DNA of 64,000 nt from Micromonospora coerulea. GTDB lineage: Bacteria; Actinomycetota; Actinomycetes; Mycobacteriales; Micromonosporaceae. The position numbers were made by a program, and so were the translations under genes. This document shows, piece after piece, positions 27,278-35,732 of the stretch; the stretch's first letter is position 1; every line of letters starts with the position of its first letter. The DNA lies in assembly GCF_016598485.1 (NCBI RefSeq), contig NZ_JAEMUW010000011.1, positions 154,074 through 218,073 of the forward strand, given 5' to 3'. Below the pieces are notes generated by a model that was not told the origin of the DNA, did not search any database, and was given only the letters and a program-made list of their open reading frames with translations.

Positions 27278-28555
27278 TTACGTACGGCTGAGCCGTCCGT
27301 ACTCGTTCGCCCGGTCGAAGACGTCCTGGGCGTACCGGCGGACGTCGTTGTAGGAGAGGACCGCCCCCCACCAGTCCCCCGGGATGGTCATGTTCCGGCC
27401 GCCCTTGCAGAGGTAGTTGCCCGCGGCGAGGGCGGCGTCGTCGATGTCGTGCGGGTCCCGGCGGCCGTCGTTGTCCGCGTCCGCGCCGATCTCCTGCCAG
27501 GTGCTGGGGATGAACTGCATCGGACCGAGGGCCCGGTCGTAGACGGTGTCCCGGTCGAGCTGCCCCCGGTCGGTGTCGAGGATCCGGGACCGGCCACCCT
27601 GCCCGTCCAGCGGATCACCGAGGATCTCCGGCTCGGCCCGGCCGGTCGAGGAGAGGGTGGCGCCGTTGGCCGACCCGTGCCGGGACTCGACGTACCCGAT
27701 CGCGGCGAGGGTCGTCCAGCTGAGCTGGCAGCTGCGGTGCGTCTCGGCCAGTACCAGCTCGGCGTAGCCGTACGCCTGCATGGCGACCGGCGGGATGGCG
27801 GTGCGCGCGCTCATCTGCTGAGCCCAGGCGGCCAGCGCGTCCGCCGGCCGGCCGGTCGGCGCGGGACCGGCGACCGGCCCGGTGGGCTGCGTGCCGCCGG
27901 GCGTCGGCGTCCCGGCCGGCAGGGGGGTGCTGGGCAGACCCGGGGGTACGACCGTGCCGGTCACCCCCGGCAGGGCGCCCCCCTCCGGTACGCCGTTGAC
28001 GGACGTCGTCGCCGTGGCGTCCACGGCCACCGGCTCGGGCGCGGGCGCCGCCTTCGGCACCAGCAGCGCGCCGGCCGCGGCGGTGGCCGCGACCAGCAGC
28101 AGCAGGAACAGCCCGGGCAGGGTGACCCGGCCGCTGGGGCGGCGGGACCAGGCCCGGGTGGCCCGGGTGGCGCTGGCGGCCAGCCTGCGCGGCTGGGCCG
28201 GCTCGGCCTTCGACGTGGCGGCGCCCTCCGGGCCCGGCTCGGTGTGTGGGGCCGGCTCGGCCCTCGACGTGGCGGCGCCCTCCGGGCCCGGCTCGGTGTG
28301 TGGGGCCGGCTCGGCCCTCGACGTGGCGTCGGCCTTCGGACCCGGCTCGGCCTCTGGACCGGTGGTGGCCGGCGCGGTGACCTGGGCCGGTGGTGGCTCC
28401 GCCGGGACGGGCCGGGCGGACCTCAGCCAGGGGCGTCGGGGGCGGGGGACCGATGTGGACTCCGCTCTTCCGAGGTCGCCGGGCGGTGCGGCCGGTCGCA
28501 GGGGCCGAACCGTCGATCTGTCCTCGCCGTCCACCACCCGTCGAGTATCACCCAT
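27278..28555 (-). CDS. Membrane-anchored lytic murein transglycosylase
   Basis: A peptidoglycan-cleaving SLT-type enzyme of 425 residues. The cytoplasmic N-terminus (about 1-145) is Pro/Glu/Ala-rich with two near-identical 18-residue repeats. A transmembrane helix (about 147-168) follows, then a Pro/Thr linker. The catalytic domain starts near 245, with the probable Glu in LAAIGYVESRHG, then RALGPMQFIPSTWQEIGADA and AALAAGNYLCKGG. This is the MltB-like family common in actinobacteria. Probably transcribed singly. Confidence 0.9.
   Translation of the reverse strand: MGDTRRVVDGEDRSTVRPLRPAAPPGDLGRAESTSVPRPRRPWLRSARPVPAEPPPAQVTAPATTGPEAEPGPKADATSRAEPAPHTEPGPEGAATSRAEPAPHTEPGPEGAATSKAEPAQPRRLAASATRATRAWSRRPSGRVTLPGLFLLLLVAATAAAGALLVPKAAPAPEPVAVDATATTSVNGVPEGGALPGVTGTVVPPGLPSTPLPAGTPTPGGTQPTGPVAGPAPTGRPADALAAWAQQMSARTAIPPVAMQAYGYAELVLAETHRSCQLSWTTLAAIGYVESRHGSANGATLSSTGRAEPEILGDPLDGQGGRSRILDTDRGQLDRDTVYDRALGPMQFIPSTWQEIGADADNDGRRDPHDIDDAALAAGNYLCKGGRNMTIPGDWWGAVLSYNDVRRYAQDVFDRANEYGRLSRT
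28211..28318. repeat. Two tandem 54-bp repeats inside the transglycosylase gene
   Basis: The same 54-base unit occurs at 28211-28264 and 28265-28318, with a third partial unit starting at 28319. It encodes the repeated SRAEPAPHTEPGPEGAAT peptide in the cytoplasmic tail. The length is a multiple of three, so copy changes keep the frame. Confidence 0.9.
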
Positions 28556-28593
28556 GTCCGCCGGGGCGTCAGGCCCGGTCGTACCCTGGTGGC

Positions 28594-28815
28594 ATGCCCA
28601 GGTACGAGTTCCGCTGCCGCGCCTGCGGCGACACCTTCGAGGTCAACCGGCCGATGGCCCAGGTCGCCGAGCCGGCGTCCTGCCCAGCGGGCCACGCCGA
28701 CACGGTGCGGCTCCTGTCGGCCGTGGCGGTGACCGGGCGGGGCGGCGCCGGCCCGGCCGGTGGCGGGTCCGCGCCGACCGGTGGCGGTTGCTGCGGCGGC
28801 GGTTGCGGCTGCTGA
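28594..28815 (+). CDS. FmdB-family zinc-ribbon protein
   Basis: A 73-residue protein. The N-terminal zinc ribbon is MPRYEFRCRACGDTFEV, with a second half CPAGH replacing the usual CxxC. A Gly-rich tail ends CCGGGCGC, with extra cysteines typical of actinobacterial FmdB-like proteins. The role is unknown; the family is named for formamidase regulators. ATG 28594 gives the standard start. Confidence 0.88.
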   Translation: MPRYEFRCRACGDTFEVNRPMAQVAEPASCPAGHADTVRLLSAVAVTGRGGAGPAGGGSAPTGGGCCGGGCGC

Positions 28816-28971
28816 TCCGGGTCCGTTCGCGCCCCGACGGCCCACCCGGAGCTTGCCGGCGAGGAGCTGCGGTGGCACCTTGGGTCGGAATGTGGCCAAC
28901 CGTTCTCACGATGCGTGACGGCGTGACCATAGGGCAGCATGAAGCCGACGTCAGGGGCGGAGGTTCCACGC

Positions 28972-31812
28972 ATGTCGCCACGGATCCACCTCCCGAGCGG
29001 ATGGGTGACCTTCGTGTTCACCGACATCGAGGGGTCGACCCGGCTGGCCCAGCTGCTCGGTCCGGGCTACCGCCCGGTGCTGCGGGAACACCGCCGGCTG
29101 CTGCGCCACACGCTGGCCGGCACCGACGGGGCGGAACTGCTGACCGAAGGTGACTCGTTCTTCCTCGCCTTCGCGGACGCGGCCGCGGCGCTCACCGCCT
29201 GCCTGACCGCGCAGCGCGCCCTGGCCACCCATGACTGGCCCACCCCGGAGGCCGCGCCCCGGGTGCGGATGGGCCTGCACACCGGGTACGCGGAGCCCCG
29301 CGACGGCGAGTACGCCAGCCCCGAGGTGCATAGGGCCGCCCGGGTGGCCGCCGCCGCGCACGGCGGACAGGTGCTGTGCTCGGCGGCCACCGCCCGGCGC
29401 GCCGACCCGCTGCCGGACGGGGCGTCCCTGCTGGACCTCGGGCTGCACCGGCTGCGCGGCTTCGACGACCGGGAACGGCTGTTCCAGCTGTTGGCGCCGG
29501 GGCTGGAACGGCAGTTCCCGCGGCCGCGTACCGCCGACGCGGTGGCGCACAACCTGCCCACCCAGGTCACCTCGTTCGTCGGCCGGGAGCTGGAGCGGGC
29601 CGAGCTGAGCGGGCTGGTCGAGCGGTACCGGCTGGTGACCGTGCTGGGCGCGGGCGGTGCGGGCAAGACGCGACTGGCGGTCGAGCTGGCCTGCGGCATC
29701 GTCGAGTCCTACCCGGACGGCGTGTGGTTCGTCGACATCGCCGCGGTGACCGACCCCGGCCTGGTCGCGTTCGAGATCGCCGCCGTGCTCGGGCTCCGCC
29801 CGGAGCCGGGCCGCCCGATGGTGGACACCCTGGTCGAGTACGCGGCGGCCCGCCGGATGCTGGTGGTGCTGGACACCTGCGACGCCCAGCCGGCCGCCTC
29901 GGCCGAGGTGATCTCCCGGCTGCTGGCCGGCGGGCGGGGCGTGCGGGTGCTCGCCACCAGCCGGGAGTCGTTCGGCGTGCCCGGCGAGGTGGTGTGGCGG
30001 ATCCCGCCGCTGTCGGTGGACCCGCGGCCGGCCGGCGCGGAGAGCGACGCGGTGGCGCTGCTGCTGGACCGGACGGTGGCGGCCCGGGGCGGCCGGCCGC
30101 CGGACCCGGCCGAGCAGGCCGACCTGCGTCGGGTGGTACGGCGGTTGGACGGGTTGCCGCTCGCCATCGAGCTGGCCGCCGCCCGGCTGCGGGTGCTCTC
30201 GGTCGGTCAGCTCGCCGAGCGCCTCGACGACATGTTGGGCACCCTGGACGCCGGCCGGAAGGTGCCCGACCCGCCGCCGGTCGAGGCCGGCTGGACCGGC
30301 AACCAGCAGGACACCGTCGACCTGGTGGCCGCCGCGGCGGGGATCAGTCCGCCCACCCCGGCGACCCGGGCCGTGCAGCGGTCGGCGATCGAGCGGCACC
30401 TGACGCTGCAGGCCACGGTCACCTGGTCGTACCGGACGCTCGGCGCCCGGTCGGCCCGGCTGCTGCGCTGGCTGGCGGTCTTCGCCGGCCCGGTGGACCT
30501 GCCGTCGGTCCAGTGGCTGCTCGACGACGACCCGCTCGACCCGCTCTCGGTGCTGGTGGACAAGTCGATGGTGCTGGCCGAGCCGCACGCCTCGGGCAGC
30601 ACCTACCGGATGCTGGACCCGATCCGGGCGTACGCGGCCCGCCGGCTGGTGGAGGCCGGCGAGGAGCAGACCGCCCGGGACCGGCACGTCGCCTGGTCGC
30701 GGCACGCCCTGCAACGGGCGCGCCTGGGCCCGGACGGCCGGCCGGTCACCCTCTCCCTCTACGCGCTGGACCCGCTGGCCGGGGAACTCCGGGCCGCGCT
30801 GCGCTGGTGTGCCACCGGTGGCAGCCCCCGCTCGGGGCTCTGGTTGGCCGGCGGGCTGGACCAGTGGTGGCGGGAGCGGGGGCTGGCCCGGGAGGGGCGG
30901 CTCTGGCTGTTCCGGCTCTACGGCCGGATCGCCGAGACCGGCGAGGTGATCCCGGAGGCGGAGCTCGCGGCGGCGTACCACATGCACTCGCTGCACGCCG
31001 GCGCGGACGGTGAGTTCGCCGAGGAACTGCGCTACTCGCAGCGGGCGGAGGCTGCCGCCCGGCAGGCAGGTGATCTCGGCCTGCTCGCCCGGGTGCTGGC
31101 CGGCCGGGCCGCCCCGCTGATCGACATGGGACAGTTCGCGGAGGCCGAGCGGGTCTGCCGCGAAGTGATCGAGTGGGCGCACGAGCAGGACGTGGTCTCC
31201 GACGCGTTGCTGGCCATCTACAACCTGGCCGAGTTGCTGTGGCGGCGGGGCGCGCTGGACGAGGCCGCCGAGCTGCTGGGCGCGGCCCGCCCGGTGGAGG
31301 CGGCCCGGCCGGCCGAGCGGGGCCGCCGCTCGGTGGACATGCTGCTCGGCATGGTGGCGCTGGCCCGGGGGGACCTGGTCGCGGCGCACGAGCATCTGCT
31401 GGTGGCGCTCCGCTCCCGGATGAGCCACGGCTATCTCGGGCGGGCCTGCGACACGGTGAACGCGATCGCGGTGCGCTGCGCGCTGGGCGGCGATCCGGTG
31501 ACCGCGGCCCGGCTCTTCGGGGCGGCCCAGGCCACCCGGGCGGACCTGCGGGCGACCCCGGGCCTCTACGGCCAGTACTGGCTGGACCGGCAGGCGGAGC
31601 TGCGCCGGGTGCTCGGCGACGGCGCCTTCGACGCCGCGTACGGCGAGGGCGCCGAGCTGGCCCTGGAGGAGGCGGCGGCCCTCGCGCTCGGCGTCGAGCA
31701 CCCCGACCTGGCCGTGGACTCCCCCCGATTCGGCGTGGCCGGCACCCCGGCTCCCCGCCGCCCCGACCAGACCGCCGACCAGACCCCCGCCACCCGCCCC
31801 CACCCCGCCTGA
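28972..31812 (+). CDS. Class III nucleotidyl cyclase-domain / NB-ARC ATPase / TPR regulator
   Basis: A 946-residue multidomain protein. A cyclase homology domain (about 1-165) has FVFTDIEGSTRLAQLLG and TEGDSFFLAF, keeping both metal-binding aspartates. An NB-ARC/AfsR-type ATPase follows, with Walker A GAGGAGKTRLAVELA and DGLPLAIELAAARL. The C-terminal third is helical and TPR-like (AEAERVCREVIEWAHEQ, LARGDLVAAHEHLLVAL). No DNA-binding domain is visible, so signalling may be through cyclase or protein contacts. ATG 28972 has GGCGGAGG at proper spacing; an ATG 11 codons earlier is weaker. Confidence 0.88.
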   Translation: MSPRIHLPSGWVTFVFTDIEGSTRLAQLLGPGYRPVLREHRRLLRHTLAGTDGAELLTEGDSFFLAFADAAAALTACLTAQRALATHDWPTPEAAPRVRMGLHTGYAEPRDGEYASPEVHRAARVAAAAHGGQVLCSAATARRADPLPDGASLLDLGLHRLRGFDDRERLFQLLAPGLERQFPRPRTADAVAHNLPTQVTSFVGRELERAELSGLVERYRLVTVLGAGGAGKTRLAVELACGIVESYPDGVWFVDIAAVTDPGLVAFEIAAVLGLRPEPGRPMVDTLVEYAAARRMLVVLDTCDAQPAASAEVISRLLAGGRGVRVLATSRESFGVPGEVVWRIPPLSVDPRPAGAESDAVALLLDRTVAARGGRPPDPAEQADLRRVVRRLDGLPLAIELAAARLRVLSVGQLAERLDDMLGTLDAGRKVPDPPPVEAGWTGNQQDTVDLVAAAAGISPPTPATRAVQRSAIERHLTLQATVTWSYRTLGARSARLLRWLAVFAGPVDLPSVQWLLDDDPLDPLSVLVDKSMVLAEPHASGSTYRMLDPIRAYAARRLVEAGEEQTARDRHVAWSRHALQRARLGPDGRPVTLSLYALDPLAGELRAALRWCATGGSPRSGLWLAGGLDQWWRERGLAREGRLWLFRLYGRIAETGEVIPEAELAAAYHMHSLHAGADGEFAEELRYSQRAEAAARQAGDLGLLARVLAGRAAPLIDMGQFAEAERVCREVIEWAHEQDVVSDALLAIYNLAELLWRRGALDEAAELLGAARPVEAARPAERGRRSVDMLLGMVALARGDLVAAHEHLLVALRSRMSHGYLGRACDTVNAIAVRCALGGDPVTAARLFGAAQATRADLRATPGLYGQYWLDRQAELRRVLGDGAFDAAYGEGAELALEEAAALALGVEHPDLAVDSPRFGVAGTPAPRRPDQTADQTPATRPHPA

Positions 31813-31824
31813 CCTACCCACCGC

Positions 31825-31885
31825 GTTGAGCAAGAGGTCTGCGTCCTGGAACGGGTCCGATCCGGACGCAGACCTCCTGCTCAAC
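31825..31885. terminator. Long inverted repeat in a convergent gap, palindrome family copy 2
   Basis: Arms at 31825-31846 (beginning GTTGAGCAAGAGGTCTGCGT) and 31864-31885 (ending CTCCTGCTCAAC) form a 22-bp stem with one mismatch around a 17-base loop. It sits between two convergent genes, like the related element at 12731-12791, and probably terminates both transcripts. Confidence 0.75.
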
Positions 31886-31917
31886 ATGGGTGGGCGCGGG
31901 GGTGGGGTTGGGGTGGG

Positions 31918-32457
31918 TCAGCGGAGGGCGGCGCGGTGTTCGGCCTCGGCCTTCATCCGGGCGGCGCGGTCGATGTCGGACTGGCGGACGGCGGCGACCG
32001 AGCCGAAGACGTTGACCGCCTCGTAGTACGTCCAGGCCAGGCTGTAACAGGCCGGCCGGACCACGTAGTTGTACGTCGCGCAGACCCGCTTCAGGTCCGC
32101 GTAGAAGGCGCTGTCCAGGCGGGACTTGTTGGCGGAGAACTGGCCCATCGCCTTGTAGTTGCGGTAGCCGAAGTCGTGCCGGTAGCACGAGAGGCTGAAG
32201 TTGAAGCCGAGCGGGTTGTCCGGGCTGGAGGAGCAGTAGTCGGTCGACCAGTCGAAGGCGTACTCCGACCAGGCGGCCTTGTTGAGCCGGCCGGCGTTCC
32301 AGGCGTTGTAGCTGGTGGCGCTGGTCTGGGTCCAGCTGTAGAGCACGCTGAGCTTCTGCTCGGTGCTCACGGCGGCGGACGCGGGGGAGGCCACGCCCAG
32401 CGCCGTGAGCAGCGCGAGCGTGCCGGTGGCGAGGGCGGTGGCGAGGCGTCTGGACAC
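31918..32457 (-). CDS. Secreted bacterial phospholipase A2
   Basis: A 179-residue exported lipase. The signal peptide is ALATGTLALLTALGVASPAS with AxA cleavage. The mature domain matches the prokaryotic PLA2 family (PF09056-like): the catalytic motif CYRHDFGYRNY holds the His-Asp pair, with paired cysteines (DYCSSS, RVCATY, PACYSL) for disulfides. GTG 32457 is chosen because GCGGAGG lies 5 bases upstream; the frame is open for 12 more codons. It would hydrolyse the sn-2 ester of phospholipids outside the cell. Confidence 0.9.
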   Translation of the reverse strand: MSRRLATALATGTLALLTALGVASPASAAVSTEQKLSVLYSWTQTSATSYNAWNAGRLNKAAWSEYAFDWSTDYCSSSPDNPLGFNFSLSCYRHDFGYRNYKAMGQFSANKSRLDSAFYADLKRVCATYNYVVRPACYSLAWTYYEAVNVFGSVAAVRQSDIDRAARMKAEAEHRAALR

Positions 32458-32687
32458 GGATACCTCCGCAGGGTGTGCGGTACGGCGGGTCACCGGCGGG
32501 TCACCGGATGTCGATCAGTGTCGATCAATTACGGAACGCCGGGCGATGCGGCGCGGGAACTGTTGGTGACATCCGCCGAAACAGACCAATGCCGTGTTCG
32601 CCGCCATCCGGTCGACGGCGCCCGGTCGCCGACCTCGACGGCGGGGATTGCGGCTGCGCAAGCCGAGGCGGGCAGGAGAACGGCGAA

Positions 32688-32718
32688 ACGCCCGGGGCTC
32701 GTCGCGAGCCCCGGGCGT
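32688..32718 (-). terminator. Terminator downstream of the GH10-like gene
   Basis: A perfect 14-bp stem (ACGCCCGGGGCTCG with CGAGCCCCGGGCGT) surrounds a 3-base loop, read on the reverse strand and followed by TTTC. It starts 35 bases after the GH10-like stop. The rest of 32458-32752 shows nothing further. Confidence 0.85.
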
Positions 32719-32752
32719 CCCGGTCCGGCGGCGGCCGGGGCCGCCCCCTTGA

Positions 32753-34411
32753 TCAGTGCAGGAAGCGCGGCGGGCTGGCCGGCCCCTCGTTCCAGACCCG
32801 GTCCAGCGCGGTCACGTAGTACGTGAAGCGCTGGCCCGCGGTCGCGTCCGGGTCCACCCAGGACTGGACGTCGCCCTCGCCGCCCCGCACGGTGGCGACG
32901 AGGTGCGCGGCGTCGGCGAAGTCGCAGCCGTCGGCGATGCCGGTCCCGTCGAACCGGTAGATCGCGTACGAGGTGGCGGTGCCGAGCGGGCCGGCGCCGT
33001 CCGCCGGCTGCCGCCAGGTGAGGTGGACCCCGTCGGCCTGCCGCTCGGCGCCGGTGATCACCGGGGCGAGCAGCGGCTGCGCCGGCAGCTGCGCCATGGC
33101 CGGCACCAGCGCCGGGCGGGAGTAGTGCTCGGCGGCGTAGATGTCGGTCGCGCCGAGTCGGTTCGCCCTCACCTGCACGGCGGAGAAGTGCACGTTGCCG
33201 AGCACCTCCGGGTACGACCGGTTCAGCGTCAGGTGGTCCGACAGCTCGCGCGGGTTCTGCCAGTACGGCCCGTACGCCGGCTCGCCGCTCTTGTAGTCGG
33301 CCTGGCCGATGTAGAGCTGCACCCGGGTACCGCGCACGGTCTCCGCCCACCACGGCACCAGCCGCGCGTAGTCGGCGGCCGGGTACTGGCCGATGTACCA
33401 GTAGAGCTGCGGCACCACGTAGTCGATCCACTCCTCCCGCACCCACTTGCGGGTGTCGGCGGAGATGATGTCGTACGACTGCGAGCCGGTGGTGTCGGAG
33501 CCGGCCGGGTCGGCGGACCTGTTCCGCCAGATGCCGAACGGGCTGACGCCGAACTTCACCCACGGCTTCGCCGTCTTGATCTTGCCGTTCATCTCCTGGA
33601 TCAGCAGGTTGATGTTGTCCCGCCGCCAGTCGGCCTTGTCGGTGAAGCCCCGGTTGTAGGCCGCGAACGTCCCGTCGTCCGGCACCTGCCAGGTGCCGCT
33701 CGGGTAGGGGTAGAAGTAGTCGTCGAAGTGCACGCCGTCGATGTCGTACCGGTTGACCGCGTCCATCATCGCGGTCTGGACGAACTCGCGGACCTCGGGG
33801 ATGCCGGGGTTGTAGTAGAGCCGGCTGCCGGCGACCCCGGCCGGCGGGTACGCGAAGACCCAGTCCGGGTGCTGCCGGGCCGGGTGGTCCGGCGCGAGCT
33901 TGGCGAGGTCCGCGCCGGCCCCGCCGGGGGCCGGCATGGAGACGCGGTACGGGTTGAACCAGGCGTGGAACTCCAGGTTCCGCCGGTGCGACTCCTCGAC
34001 CAGGAAGGCCAGCGGGTCCCAGCCCGGGTTCTGGCCGCGCACCCCGGTCAGGTACTCCGACCAGGGCTCGTACGCCGACGGCCAGAAGGCGTCGGCGGTC
34101 GGGCGCACCTGCACCACGACGGCGTTGTGGTTGAGCTTCTGGGCCAGGTCGAGCCAGCCCAGGTACTCCGCCTTCTGCTTGGCGATCTGGTCGGGGGCGG
34201 TCTGCGAGGCCTTGCTGGGCCAGTCGATGTTCGTCACCGACGCGATCCACATCGCGCGGAACTGACGCTTCGGCGTGGCCGGGTCGGTGGTGCAGGTGGT
34301 CGTGGTGGTGGTGGTCGGGTCGCTCTCCGCCGCGCTCGCGGGCGTGCCGGCGACGAGCGCGCCGAGCAGCGCCACGGCCAGCCCGGCGGCTCCGAGCCGA
34401 GTTGCCTTCAT
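32753..34411 (-). CDS. Secreted GH10-like (GHL10) family glycosyl hydrolase with fibronectin-III-like tail
   Basis: A 552-residue exported protein. The signal peptide is LGAAGLAVALLGALVAGTPA followed by SAAES, then a Thr run. The catalytic domain starts at FRAMWIASVTNIDWP and contains VQVRPTADAFWPSAYEPWSE, FHAWFNPYR, GVHFDDYFYPYP and VPQLYWYIGQY. These are hallmarks of the DUF187/GHL10 TIM-barrel family of bacterial lipoprotein-like glycosidases. The C-terminal about 100 residues (SYAIYRFDG, FTYYVTALDRVWNEGPAS) look like an Fn3 module. ATG 34411 has GAAGGGA upstream. Substrate unknown; GHL10 members act on peptidoglycan-type or plant glycans. Confidence 0.88.
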   Translation of the reverse strand: MKATRLGAAGLAVALLGALVAGTPASAAESDPTTTTTTTCTTDPATPKRQFRAMWIASVTNIDWPSKASQTAPDQIAKQKAEYLGWLDLAQKLNHNAVVVQVRPTADAFWPSAYEPWSEYLTGVRGQNPGWDPLAFLVEESHRRNLEFHAWFNPYRVSMPAPGGAGADLAKLAPDHPARQHPDWVFAYPPAGVAGSRLYYNPGIPEVREFVQTAMMDAVNRYDIDGVHFDDYFYPYPSGTWQVPDDGTFAAYNRGFTDKADWRRDNINLLIQEMNGKIKTAKPWVKFGVSPFGIWRNRSADPAGSDTTGSQSYDIISADTRKWVREEWIDYVVPQLYWYIGQYPAADYARLVPWWAETVRGTRVQLYIGQADYKSGEPAYGPYWQNPRELSDHLTLNRSYPEVLGNVHFSAVQVRANRLGATDIYAAEHYSRPALVPAMAQLPAQPLLAPVITGAERQADGVHLTWRQPADGAGPLGTATSYAIYRFDGTGIADGCDFADAAHLVATVRGGEGDVQSWVDPDATAGQRFTYYVTALDRVWNEGPASPPRFLH

Positions 34412-34718
34412 CTGGTGCGGTCCCTTCGTTGGGTCCCGGGGCAGGTGTCGGTCGACGACGGACGGTGGGCGCATCCGGCAAGATTCGCCGCATAGCATCT
34501 GTCGCTGGTAGGAAACTTTCACCAATCTCCGAGTGACGCAAGACCTCCGGGCGGATCGACGTCCCAGGTCGGACCGAACGTGCGAGGGTGACCCGCCCCA
34601 CAGGGCGATCCGTGACCATTTGGACAGCTGGCGGGGGTGCTCACCGCCTCGGCCGTGGTGTTCTTCGCGTACACCGGCTTCGAGGCGGTGGCGAACCGGG
34701 AAAGTGCGGGGGCCGGAG
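34412..34718. other. 307-base gap holding the GH10-like promoter and a permease relic
   Basis: The gap separates two reverse-strand genes. The part near 34490-34540 is AT-richer and probably carries the promoter of the GH10-like gene. The part 34616-34702 holds a decayed amino-acid permease fragment listed separately. Confidence 0.5.
34616..34702 (+). pseudogene. Relic of an APC-family amino-acid permease
   Basis: Forward-strand translation gives PFGQLAGVLTASAVVFFAYT then GFEAVANRE, about 29 residues. FFAYTGFEAVAN is the characteristic helix of APC-superfamily permeases. There is a stop immediately upstream, no start, and the frame runs into the end of the GH43 gene, so it is a fragment left by deletion or rearrangement. 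Confidence 0.6.
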
Positions 34719-35732
34719 TCAGGGGCGGGGTTGGGGAGTGCTCGTCGGGCCCTTGACGGTGGGCTTGCCGTCGGGCCAGGTGAGCTCGTCGAGCCAGACC
34801 TGGCGGCCGGGGTCGGTGCTGCCCTCCTGACCGGGCGGCCAGGCGTGGTAGAGCAGCCAGGTGCGGCCGTCCTTTGCCACGATCGAGGCGTGGCCGGGGC
34901 CGGAGGCGACCCCGTTGGTCCTCAGGATCGGGTTCTCCACGGCCTTCACGCACGGGCCGGTGGGGCTGTCGCAGACCGCGTAGCCCTCGGCGTACGTGTC
35001 CTTGTCGTAGGCGTTGGCGGCGAAGAAGAGGTACAGCTTCCCGTCGTGGCGGTGGAAGAACGGCCCCTCGATCAGGGTGCCCTCCCACGGCTCGGTCTGC
35101 TTCAGCAGCTTCGTCGGCTCGCCGAGCAGGCGCAGCCCGTCGTCGCTGAGCCGCTGCGCCCAGAGCCAGGTGTCCACGCCGATCGCGTTGCCGTCGTTCT
35201 TCCACAGCAGCCACAGGCTGCCGTCGGCGTCCCGGTACGGGCTGGCGTCGATCGACCCGCCCAGCTCCGCCTGGCAGATCAGCGCGGCGGTCGAGTCGTC
35301 CCGGTACGGACCCAGCGGCGCTTCCGCGACCGCCCGGCCGACGCACTGCCGGCCGGAGGCCCGGTCGGCGACCGTGTAGTAGAGCAGGAACCGGTCGGGG
35401 GCGAGCTGGATCGCCTCCGGTGCCCAGGTCTTCCCGGCGTCCGCCCAGCCCGGCAGTTCCGGCAGGGCGTCCCCGGCGTCGCTCCACTCGACCAGGTCGG
35501 GGGAGGTGAGCACCGGGACGTTCCGGCCGCCGCTGTTGGTGTGGAACAGGTACCAGGTGTCGGCCACCCGGATCGCCTGCGGATCGGGGGCGTCGGTCCG
35601 GACGACCGGGTTGGTGAACATGTTCGGATCGCTCCGCGTGGTCGAAGGGGTCTGGTCGGGGCTGCCACAACCGGCGACGAGCAGCGCGGCGGCCAGGGCC
35701 GCCGCGCCGCGTCGCCGGGTCCCGCCGATCAT
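34719..35732 (-). CDS. GH43-family lipoprotein glycosidase (arabinosidase/xylosidase-like)
   Basis: A 337-residue lipoprotein; the lipobox is LLVAGCGS near residue 21. The five-bladed propeller catalytic triad is visible as D50 in TDAPDPQAIRVADTWYLFHT, the pKa-modulating Asp in GSIDASPYRDADG, and the acid Glu in LIEGPFFHRHDGKLYLFF. It is expected to release arabinose or xylose from side chains at the cell surface. It is adjacent to a sugar ABC importer and GH51, consistent with arabinoxylan/arabinan use. The gene overlaps the permease start by 4 bases. Confidence 0.9.
   Translation of the reverse strand: MIGGTRRRGAAALAAALLVAGCGSPDQTPSTTRSDPNMFTNPVVRTDAPDPQAIRVADTWYLFHTNSGGRNVPVLTSPDLVEWSDAGDALPELPGWADAGKTWAPEAIQLAPDRFLLYYTVADRASGRQCVGRAVAEAPLGPYRDDSTAALICQAELGGSIDASPYRDADGSLWLLWKNDGNAIGVDTWLWAQRLSDDGLRLLGEPTKLLKQTEPWEGTLIEGPFFHRHDGKLYLFFAANAYDKDTYAEGYAVCDSPTGPCVKAVENPILRTNGVASGPGHASIVAKDGRTWLLYHAWPPGQEGSTDPGRQVWLDELTWPDGKPTVKGPTSTPQPRP

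Noticed and set aside
28951..31887. Long reverse-strand open frame opposite the cyclase/NB-ARC gene
   Set aside because: No domain, composition of an antisense shadow; the forward frame carries Walker and cyclase motifs.
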